From: Acidobacteriaceae bacterium
GTDB taxonomy: Bacteria; Acidobacteriota; Terriglobia; Terriglobales; Acidobacteriaceae
Assembly: GCA_027452245.1 (NCBI GenBank)
Contig: DAIDGW010000020.1
Span: forward strand, 1 to 47,753
Length of the DNA: 47,753 nt
Direction: 5' to 3'
Made by a program: the position numbers and the translations under genes. Below are positions 41,533-47,753 of this stretch, piece by piece. The notes under the pieces are model-generated. The model did not search any database. It saw nothing but the letters and a program-made list of their open reading frames with translations, and was not told the origin of the DNA. The first letter of the stretch is position 1. Each line of letters opens with the position of its first letter.

Positions 41533-42633
41533 ATGAAACAACTGCAGATTGGAATTATCGGAATCGGCTGGTGCGGGGGCATCCGTGCGGAAACGTGCGC
41601 GGAGAGCCCATATGTGAGTGGCCTTCACTTAGCAGAGATCAAACCGGATCGTCTGAAGGAGGTCGCTGCCAAGACAAGATCCGCGACAGCCACAACTGAT
41701 TATCGTGCCCTCCTTGCAAATTCTAATATCGATGCCATCGTTATCTCTGCAACCCCTGAGACCACGCATTATCCGATGGCGAAAGAGTCTCTTCTTGCCG
41801 GTAAACATGTTTTTCTGGAAAAGCCGATGGCGCTTGAGCTTTCCGAAGCTGATGAACTGATACATCTGGCTCAAACGAAAGGGTTGTTGTTCACGATCGG
41901 GTATTCGCAACGGTTTAATCCCAAGTTTGCCTACGTAAAGCGGTGTATCGAGGATGGGACAATCGGTCAGCCGGTCAGCGCCCTCGTAAGCCGTCACATC
42001 ACTCGTAATCTGGGGAACAAAATCGGAGGGCGAATAAAGCTCTCACCCGCGGCAATGGAGGCAACCCACGACATTGACTTTTTGCTCTGGTGTTTTGCGC
42101 CGAGACACCCTGTGCGCGTCTATGCGCAGGAAGTCCGCAAAATCATGCAGCCCTCACACAATGTGCCTGACTGCGTATGGATCGTTGTAACCCTCAACGA
42201 CGGTTGTGTTTTCACGATCGGGGCGGGCTGGGTTCTTCCCCCTGCGTACCCGAACTTCTCTTCTACCTGGATTGAAATGGTGGGCACTGAAGGCGCGATC
42301 ATGGCGGATGACACGCATCGCGACATCAGCATCAATACGATGCAGAGGGGCATCGAATTTCCGCTCTCTACTATGCCTGGCGAAAAGGTCCAGCATGTTT
42401 ATGCCGGTCCGATGGAAGCGGAAACCGTTGCATTCCTGGAATGCGTGGTCAAGGGCAGACAGCCTTTGGTAACGCCACAACATGCGCGGGTGGTGATGGA
42501 AGTCTATCAAGCTGCTGACAAATCGGTGGAAGAGAGCCGTCCTGTCGAATTGCAATCTTCAAATAGTCCGATACGCGCATTTGATTCAGCTCAGAAGCAC
42601 CCGACTAGAAAATCTACCGCAGACCGCTGCTGA
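41533..42633 (+). CDS. Gfo/Idh/MocA-family NAD(P)-dependent oxidoreductase
   Basis: A 366-residue protein. The Rossmann start is LQIGIIGIGWCGGIRAETC. Family motifs follow: ISATPETTHYPMAKESLLAG, FLEKPMALELSEAD with the conserved EKP lysine, and EATHDIDFLLWCF with the H/D active-site pair. The C-terminal half forms the usual alpha/beta domain. The family oxidises or reduces sugars, inositol and other polyols or ring compounds. The start at 41533 begins at the fold; 41512-41515 offers a seven-codon extension. It ends three bases before the MFS start, so they are co-expressed, and the MFS may carry its substrate. Confidence 0.88.
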   Translation: MKQLQIGIIGIGWCGGIRAETCAESPYVSGLHLAEIKPDRLKEVAAKTRSATATTDYRALLANSNIDAIVISATPETTHYPMAKESLLAGKHVFLEKPMALELSEADELIHLAQTKGLLFTIGYSQRFNPKFAYVKRCIEDGTIGQPVSALVSRHITRNLGNKIGGRIKLSPAAMEATHDIDFLLWCFAPRHPVRVYAQEVRKIMQPSHNVPDCVWIVVTLNDGCVFTIGAGWVLPPAYPNFSSTWIEMVGTEGAIMADDTHRDISINTMQRGIEFPLSTMPGEKVQHVYAGPMEAETVAFLECVVKGRQPLVTPQHARVVMEVYQAADKSVEESRPVELQSSNSPIRAFDSAQKHPTRKSTADRC

Positions 42634-42635
42634 CA

Positions 42636-43967
42636 ATGCCAAATCATTCACCGATTCTCGTTGCGACCGCCACGGTTAAAGCTGGTGCAACCAAGACCCG
42701 CTGGTTCATCCTTGTGTTGATCGGCATCATGTACATGATTACGTACATGGATCGCACGGGCATTTCGATCGCCGCTCCTTACATTGCCCGTGAATTCGGA
42801 TTTTCAGAGACTGCGATTGGGGTCGTTTTCAGCGTATTCCTATGGGCATACGCTCTGGGGCAGATTCCTGCGGGGTGGTTTGCAGACCGCTTCGGGCCCA
42901 GACTCACGCTGCTGATCCTGGTTCCCCTGTGGTCCGTAATGACCGCGATGACCAGCATCGCCACCGGGATCCGCTCTCTCATAATCGTACGTTTCATTTT
43001 TGGTTTAGCAGAGGCCGGCGCATTTCCGGCCGCCACACGCGGCATGCAACTTTGGTTTCCAGCCTCCGAGCGCGGAATTGTACATGGAGTCTCACATAGT
43101 TTCAGCCGGTTTGCGATTGCGATCGTTCCGTTCATAGCAGTGAGTATCATCGCAGCTCTGGGCTGGCGTTGGATTTTCTATCTCTTTGCTGCAATCGGTC
43201 TGTTTTGGTCATTTGCCTTCTTCTGGCTGTATCGCGACCAGCCGGAGAAACATCCAAGTGTAAATCGCCTGGAATTGGAGTACATACGAGGGTGTAATGT
43301 CGAGCACACCGCTTATATGTCGCAGGCTGAACCGGAGCGCCCGAAAGTGCCATGGGCCAGGATCTTCCGGTCTCGGAATATGTGGTACATTGCGATCACT
43401 TACGGATGTTTTTACTACGGTACCTATTTCTATGTGACCTGGTTCCCTGACTATCTCCTGCAATATCGTCACCTTTCGCTAAAAACGATCGGAGTGCTCG
43501 CAGCGCTTCCGCTGGTCGCCGGAATGGTTGGAGATCTCCTCGGCGGAAGCCTTACGGATGGTATCTACAAAAGAACGGGCAAGCTGAAGTTCGCGCGACG
43601 GGTCGTGGCTGGACCAGCTATGCTGGCTTCGGGAGTCTGCTTGATTCCTGCTGCTCTTACGCATCACTCGATGACTGCTATCTTCTGCCTGACGGCGTCT
43701 TTATTCTTCCTTGAACTCGTAATCAGTCCTGCTTGGGCGGTTCCCATGGATGTTGGAGGGCAATTCAGCGGAACGGTTTCCGGCTTGATGAATATGGCAG
43801 GCGCGCTGGTTGCTTCGGTTTCTCCAATCATTTTCGGCTATCTGGTGCAGAGAGGAGAATGGATTGCTCCATTTTTCATCTCTGCGGGAGTCTTGCTCAT
43901 GGGGGCAGTATTTTGGACCTTTCTAGTTAATCCAGAAAGGTCAGTAGCGGAAGGCGCATTGGCATAG
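42636..43967 (+). CDS. MFS transporter, anion:cation symporter (hexuronate/galactonate) type
   Basis: A 443-residue, 12-segment carrier. Segment 1 contains YMDRTGISIAAPYI, with the N/D-R-x-x-I-S-x-A-x-P pattern of the ACS family; loop 2-3 reads GWFADRFGPRLTLL; FGLAEAGAFPAATRGMQLWF is a typical ACS stretch. Known members import glucarate, galactonate, hexuronates, phthalate or 4-hydroxyphenylacetate. It is linked to the Gfo/Idh/MocA oxidoreductase by a two-base gap. No terminator is evident downstream; the following 527 bp to 44494 hold only a dyad at 44121 and no supported gene. Confidence 0.88.
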   Translation: MPNHSPILVATATVKAGATKTRWFILVLIGIMYMITYMDRTGISIAAPYIAREFGFSETAIGVVFSVFLWAYALGQIPAGWFADRFGPRLTLLILVPLWSVMTAMTSIATGIRSLIIVRFIFGLAEAGAFPAATRGMQLWFPASERGIVHGVSHSFSRFAIAIVPFIAVSIIAALGWRWIFYLFAAIGLFWSFAFFWLYRDQPEKHPSVNRLELEYIRGCNVEHTAYMSQAEPERPKVPWARIFRSRNMWYIAITYGCFYYGTYFYVTWFPDYLLQYRHLSLKTIGVLAALPLVAGMVGDLLGGSLTDGIYKRTGKLKFARRVVAGPAMLASGVCLIPAALTHHSMTAIFCLTASLFFLELVISPAWAVPMDVGGQFSGTVSGLMNMAGALVASVSPIIFGYLVQRGEWIAPFFISAGVLLMGAVFWTFLVNPERSVAEGALA

Positions 43968-44494
43968 GCGGCATTTGTGGATGGGGTCATGGCCGGCCGT
44001 GGCGATGCAACGAACAGAAACCGGAACGACATACACCGAACGGAATGGAACATTAGGGTCTTAACTCTCACGACCCCGATGCTCCTGTGTCTGCTACCAC
44101 TAACCTGAAAATCTCATTCATTGGTTAGAGACGATTAACTAATGCAAGCGAGCGTCGACCATTGCGAAGGTCTATTGAGAGAAGGAGGCAGTCGATTTCG
44201 TCCGGAGCTTGAGGATGATAGGGAGCGAACTGCAGTGGCTAGCATCAATTGCGGTTCAGCCCCTCATTGTTCCCGAAAGAAATAAATTTTTAAGATTTCT
44301 TTTGCCGTCCCCACAAGACGATCTTGCCTTCCAGTCAGTAGCATCCGAAAGTTGCGGCGATAAAGAACGCAGTCTCAAGTGGCTGCGAGTACAGTTCGGC
44401 CGGTTGAACCACAATGAAGAGCCAAGAGCAGTTTGGCTGACTCTAACTCACACGGAAGCGCACGCACCTCAATCAATAGTGAAAGGGAGCAGGA
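43968..44494. other. Intergenic region upstream of the dctA leader ORF
   Basis: No supported gene. A 99-residue plus-strand frame at 44209-44508 has no ribosome-binding site or recognisable family. The main structure is the dyad at 44121-44142. Promoter elements for the downstream leader ORF and symporter gene probably lie here but cannot be fixed. Confidence 0.4.
44121..44142. promoter_or_regulatory. Imperfect 22-bp dyad upstream of dctA
   Basis: TTGGTTA (44121-44127) and TAACTAA (44136-44142) form a dyad with one mismatch and an 8-bp centre, possibly a regulator binding site. It lies 353 bp upstream of the leader ORF, so its link to the symporter gene is uncertain. Confidence 0.25.
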
Positions 44495-44662
44495 ATGCGT
44501 ATCGGTGACGGAAGGGCCTTGGGAGAATTCTTGTTTGGGGAAGTTTGGGGGTCGTCATCTGCGACCTTCAACTCCTTCTGCCCGCACTTCGACCATGATA
44601 TGGGTAGCCGAGGGCTGAACCCGATCCGCTTTGTCACGATCCATCGTGGAGGGCATGCGTGA
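44495..44662 (+). CDS. Putative 55-residue leader ORF coupled to dctA
   Basis: A short frame beginning [20 protein letters not shown] and ending [16 protein letters not shown] at 44485-44489 is correctly spaced from the ATG. Its TGA (44660-44662) overlaps the symporter's GTG start as GTGA, so translation of the symporter may depend on it. The sequence is rich in Gly, Phe and His, with [10 protein letters not shown] as a possible metal-binding stretch. I recognise no family. It may be a leader peptide sensing translation state or a small real protein; the alternative is a chance frame. Confidence 0.45.
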   Translation: MRIGDGRALGEFLFGEVWGSSSATFNSFCPHFDHDMGSRGLNPIRFVTIHRGGHA

Positions 44663-45990
44663 GCACAGATCCGCTCGTCGCTCCTTCCGACTCTCCACCG
44701 GAACTCACGACGGGTTCAGCAAAGAAGACGCCGTTTTACGCTATGCTGTGGGTCCAGGTCGTCCTCGGAGTGGGTGTCGCTGTTGTTTTCGGATATGTTA
44801 ACCCTGCAAGAGCGGCCGAGATGAAGCCCCTCGGCGATGCCTTCATTCGTCTCATCACCATGGTGATCAGCCTGGTCATTTTTTGCACGGTTGTCAGCGG
44901 CATCGCCGGCATGGAAGACATGCGAAAGGTAGGACGGGTTGGAGGAAAGGCGATTCTATATTTTGAGATCGTCTCCACTCTTGCGCTTCTGGTCGGGCTC
45001 CTGGTCGGAACAGTTGTGAAAACTGGGGAGGGCTTCAATGTCAATCCCGCAACCCTTGATGGCCGAGCAGTGGCAGCTTATGCAGGTCAAGCCAAAGCTG
45101 AAAGTCTTTCCGATTTCCTGATGCACATCATCCCCAAGACCCTTGTGGATGCGTTTGCGAAAGGGGACATCCTCGAAGTGCTCTTAGTGGCGATCCTGTT
45201 TGGATTTGCCATGTCAGCAGCGAGGAAACGGACCAAGCCACTGCTGGACCTCATTGACTCGCTGACACAAACGGTATTTGCGATAGTCAACATAATCATG
45301 CGATTGGCGCCGATTGGCGCTTTTGGGGCAATGGCGTTCACTGTCGGCAAATATGGTATTGCGTCGTTGGGGCCGTTGACAAAGCTGATTGTGACATTTT
45401 ATGTGACCTGTGCGTTGTTTGTACTGCTGGTCATGGGCGGGATTGCGCGCATAGCAGGCTTTGGCATTGCACGATTCCTTCTCTATATCAAAGAAGAGAT
45501 TCTTCTTGTGCTCGCCACCAGTTCGTCCGAAACTGCTCTTCCCACGCTGATGTCGAAACTAGAAAAGCTCGGTTGTTCAAAGTCCCTGGTCGGTCTGGTC
45601 GTCCCAACTGGATACACTTTTAATACGGACGGTACGAGCATTTACATGACGCTCGCGGCTCTGTTCGTGGCACAGGCGACGAACACCCATTTGCAATTGG
45701 AGCAGCAGCTGGTCATCTTTGGGGTTGCGATTCTGACGTCCAAAGGGGCTAGCGGAGTGCAAGGCGCCGCATTCATTGCTCTGGTTGGAACGCTCATGGT
45801 TATACCATCCATCCCCGTCGCGGGCATGGCCTTAATACTTGGAATCGATCGATTCATGAGCATGTTCCGGGCGCTCATCAACATGATCGGAAACGGAGTC
45901 GCCACCGTTGTGGTGGCACGATGGGAGAATGAACTGGATCGCGCAACGTTGCAGCAAAACCTTCTCGATGCCGTCCAGTCGGCAGCGTAA
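44659..45990 (+). CDS. dctA: Dicarboxylate/amino acid:cation symporter (DctA type)
   Basis: A 443-residue member of the DAACS/SLC1 family. Eight transmembrane segments and two hairpins are expected. The signature stretches are [20 protein letters not shown] in hairpin 1 and [20 protein letters not shown] in segment 7, then [19 protein letters not shown] in hairpin 2 and [20 protein letters not shown] in segment 8. It imports C4-dicarboxylates or acidic amino acids with protons or sodium. The GTG start at 44659 overlaps the leader ORF stop; a later ATG at 44743 would remove the cytosolic N-terminus only. The long polar N-terminus is a minor oddity. Substrate preference is not settled by sequence. 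Confidence 0.92.
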   Translation: MSTDPLVAPSDSPPELTTGSAKKTPFYAMLWVQVVLGVGVAVVFGYVNPARAAEMKPLGDAFIRLITMVISLVIFCTVVSGIAGMEDMRKVGRVGGKAILYFEIVSTLALLVGLLVGTVVKTGEGFNVNPATLDGRAVAAYAGQAKAESLSDFLMHIIPKTLVDAFAKGDILEVLLVAILFGFAMSAARKRTKPLLDLIDSLTQTVFAIVNIIMRLAPIGAFGAMAFTVGKYGIASLGPLTKLIVTFYVTCALFVLLVMGGIARIAGFGIARFLLYIKEEILLVLATSSSETALPTLMSKLEKLGCSKSLVGLVVPTGYTFNTDGTSIYMTLAALFVAQATNTHLQLEQQLVIFGVAILTSKGASGVQGAAFIALVGTLMVIPSIPVAGMALILGIDRFMSMFRALINMIGNGVATVVVARWENELDRATLQQNLLDAVQSAA

Positions 45991-46041
45991 CCATCTGCCG
46001 TCGAATCGAAATCCGGTATTCCAGGGGGAGGAACAGCGACG

Positions 46042-47220
46042 ATGACATCCCTCATTCTGTTGCCAGCTTGGGCCTCGAGTGCAGCTGTAGTTTCGGTGGA
46101 GAGTTCCGATATGAAAAAGATGCCTGCCAAAACATTGGAATCCAGTTCTTCGGTCCAGAGCAAAGAACATAGTAGGTCTGAACTGTTTCATTTTCCAGGT
46201 TCAAGGAGCCGACGGAACCGCCTGGCTTGTTTTATGGTCTTGATGTTGTCGGCAATTGCTCTCGGGCAGGAACCACCCGCAATCGATCAACCCTTGATTC
46301 TCGATCGGATCATTACCGTTCCTGGAGCAGATGGGAGATTCGATCACATGACTGTAGACCCAAAGACCGGGCGGGTCTTCGCGTCGGTATTTGGCAATGA
46401 CTCTGTCGCGGTACTGGATGTTCGCCGCGGCCGCCAGATTCACATCATCCGCGGCGGACTGGATGAGCCGCAGGGGGTGGCATACTTGCCCGATGTTAAC
46501 CATATTGTGGTCACGAACAGTGCGGACGGATCGTGCAAGATTTTTGATGGAACAACGTACGAACTTCTCGCCGTAGTGAAGTTCTCTGACGATGCAGATC
46601 AAGTCCGCTACGATTCAGCTCGCCACCGGATCTACGTGGGCTATGCGGATGGAGCTATCGGAACCATTGATGCCCTGACTAACAAGATTGCTGAAGAGAA
46701 ATATGAACTCGGAGCTCACCCCGAGTCATTTCAGCTTGAGCAGGAGGGGCCGCGAATCTTTGTAAATCTTGCTTCACAGAATCAGATTGCCGTCATCGAT
46801 CGCAACACTGGGAAGATTCAGAAATGGCAGCTCCAAGGGGCTGGAACGAATTTTCCGATGGCGCTGGACGAAAAAGACCGCCGCTTGTTCGTTGCGGCCC
46901 GGCGGCCCGCGACGCTTCTTGTGCTCGATATGGATACTGGCCGTGAAGTGGCCCGACTTCCAGGCGCTGCCGATTCCGACGATATGTGGTACGACCCTAC
47001 GCGCAAGCGAATCTATGTTCCCGGCGGCGAAGGTCTAATCTACGTCTATCAGCAGACCGATGCCAATCACTATTCCTTATTGACCAAGGAAGCGAGTGCA
47101 ATTGGAGCTCGCACTAGCGCCTATTTCGGACAGGTTGGAAAACACAACAGTCTTTATGTCGCCGTCCCGGCCCGATCCAACCGTGGCGCCGAACTCTGGA
47201 GTTATGAGACGCGTGATTAA
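46042..47220 (+). CDS. YncE-like beta-propeller protein, paralog C
   Basis: A 392-residue protein. Propeller repeats include RFDHMTVDPKTGRVFASVFG, DSVAVLDVRRGRQIHIIRGG, HRIYVGYADGAIGTIDALTN, RRLFVAARRPATLLVLDMDT and KRIYVPGGEGLIYVYQQTDA. GGGGGAGG precedes the ATG at 46042. The likely export signal (RRNRLACFMVLMLSAIALGQ) starts only near residue 55, after a polar stretch, so either the true start is further in (ATG at 46111 or 46234) or the protein has an unusually long N-terminal region. It is more distant from paralogs A and B than they are from each other. It lies 51 bp after the symporter gene and may share its transcript. Confidence 0.8.
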   Translation: MTSLILLPAWASSAAVVSVESSDMKKMPAKTLESSSSVQSKEHSRSELFHFPGSRSRRNRLACFMVLMLSAIALGQEPPAIDQPLILDRIITVPGADGRFDHMTVDPKTGRVFASVFGNDSVAVLDVRRGRQIHIIRGGLDEPQGVAYLPDVNHIVVTNSADGSCKIFDGTTYELLAVVKFSDDADQVRYDSARHRIYVGYADGAIGTIDALTNKIAEEKYELGAHPESFQLEQEGPRIFVNLASQNQIAVIDRNTGKIQKWQLQGAGTNFPMALDEKDRRLFVAARRPATLLVLDMDTGREVARLPGAADSDDMWYDPTRKRIYVPGGEGLIYVYQQTDANHYSLLTKEASAIGARTSAYFGQVGKHNSLYVAVPARSNRGAELWSYETRD

Positions 47221-47612
47221 GGATCCATGAGCCTCGTTGAACCTGCTTGGCTTGGTGGAGTTCTGGGTTACAGCTATGCTCGTTATCGGCGTTGAGGATT
47301 CCGCGAAGGTCGACCTTGGGCAACGGTCAAGATCTGGTACTCGCTCGACATAAGGAGACCCTACAGAAGGAATCATTCAGAACGTTGAACCAATCGGAGC
47401 GCTCTGATGCCATTAGGTTGATCAGCTTCAGCAGAGCGCGAAATTGCCCATTCGAGCGAGTCAATTCGCTGTCTACCTTTGCGGACGCGCCCGAGCGTCA
47501 CTGTTCAGCAGGGGGGAATTGTTGTGCTTACGGAATCTGTTCCTGGCGGTCTGGTCCCAAGAGGTATTGTTCGAGGTTGAACAAGTCAAAAATACTGCGG
47601 CCCAACAAAATC
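47221..47612. other. Intergenic region between propeller C and the IS66 end
   Basis: No supported gene. A plus-strand frame at 47247-47642 lacks a ribosome-binding site and a recognisable family and runs into the insertion sequence, so it is probably not coding. No clear terminator or promoter is seen. Confidence 0.4.
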
Positions 47613-47753
47613 GTAAGCGTCCGAAGTAGACCGTCTTGCTAAGTGTCCACGAATGGGTTAAGTGGACACTTCGGCATGTGTCCGGTTGATATTCCAAGGC
47701 AGCAGGTCTTTGATCCGGTTGATGGGATGGTCGGCGATGCGAGTCATCACTTC
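47613..47753 (-). mobile_element. IS66-family insertion sequence, terminal part
   Basis: The sequence from 47613 starts GTAAGCGTCCGAAG, which matches the GTAAGCG ends typical of IS66-family elements. It runs into the 3' end of an IS66 transposase gene on the minus strand. A perfect inverted repeat (AAGTGTCCAC at 47641-47650 with 47662-47671) flanks the transposase stop and may act as a terminator. The element continues past the right edge of the window, so its other end and target duplication cannot be checked. Confidence 0.6.
47658..47753 (-). CDS. IS66-family transposase, C-terminal end (partial)
   Basis: The minus strand reads EVMTRIADHPINRIKDLLPW, then NINRTHAEVST and a stop at 47660-47658. 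The R-I-x-D-H-P-I-N-R-I-x-x-L-L-P-W motif is diagnostic of the IS66 C-terminal domain (TnpC). Only 31 codons lie in the window; the start and the DDE catalytic core are outside. No frameshift is seen in this part. It is transcribed toward the propeller gene at 46042. Confidence 0.82.
   Translation of the reverse strand, partial: EVMTRIADHPINRIKDLLPWNINRTHAEVST

Noticed and set aside
44209-44508. Plus-strand 99-codon frame upstream of dctA
   Set aside because: It overlaps the start of the better supported 55-residue leader ORF in another frame and has no ribosome-binding site.

Overview
The window looks like a chromosomal segment of a soil Acidobacteriota (Terriglobia-like) bacterium. This is inferred from gene content only: an Oar-type TonB-dependent receptor of about 1,100 residues, several secreted YncE-like beta-propellers, a HAF-repeat protein, a lipoprotein with a putative Ig domain, and DGPF/YCII genes with their dedicated ECF sigma factor. 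No rRNA or complete tRNA gene is present.

Positions 1-6,140 are a dense toxin-antitoxin island. It holds a broken ImmA/IrrE-like gene, an intact hipBA module behind four phased operator dyads, a decayed antitoxin/PIN pair, two antitoxin/DUF5615-type modules on opposite strands, and a winged-helix-nucleotidyltransferase/HEPN module. The island ends at what reads as the 3' half of a tRNA-Asp, the usual scar of site-specific integration. Just beyond lie a ribbon-helix-helix gene and a truncated ubiquitin-like (multiubiquitin) gene ending in a perfect 18-bp inverted repeat.

Positions 7,080-11,406 form an ECF42-type regulon. Two near-identical 51-bp promoter elements each precede an operon: YCII-1 plus two tandem secreted paralogs, then YCII-2, YCII-3 and the sigma factor with a C-terminal TPR-like extension.

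Positions 11,684-20,387 carry secreted and sensory genes: a lipoprotein, a translationally coupled esterase / LytS-like kinase / LytTR regulator operon, a Cache-like protein, a HAF-repeat protein and a YncE-like propeller. A 1-kb gap contains a 21-bp tandem repeat resembling IS21-type ends.

Positions 20,640-47,220 look like an uptake and catabolism region. It has a malonyl-CoA-synthetase-like ligase, a Tat-exported amidohydrolase, a Kelch protein, a TonB receptor, an FAH-family hydrolase, three MFS carriers, a crotonase, a Tat-exported two-subunit molybdenum hydroxylase, a LysR regulator divergent from an M24 hydrolase and a D-2-hydroxyacid dehydrogenase, a Gfo/Idh/MocA oxidoreductase, a DctA-type symporter and two more YncE-like propellers. 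Together these suggest uptake and oxidation of an organic acid or (hetero)aromatic compound; the substrate cannot be read from sequence. The right edge enters an IS66-family insertion sequence.
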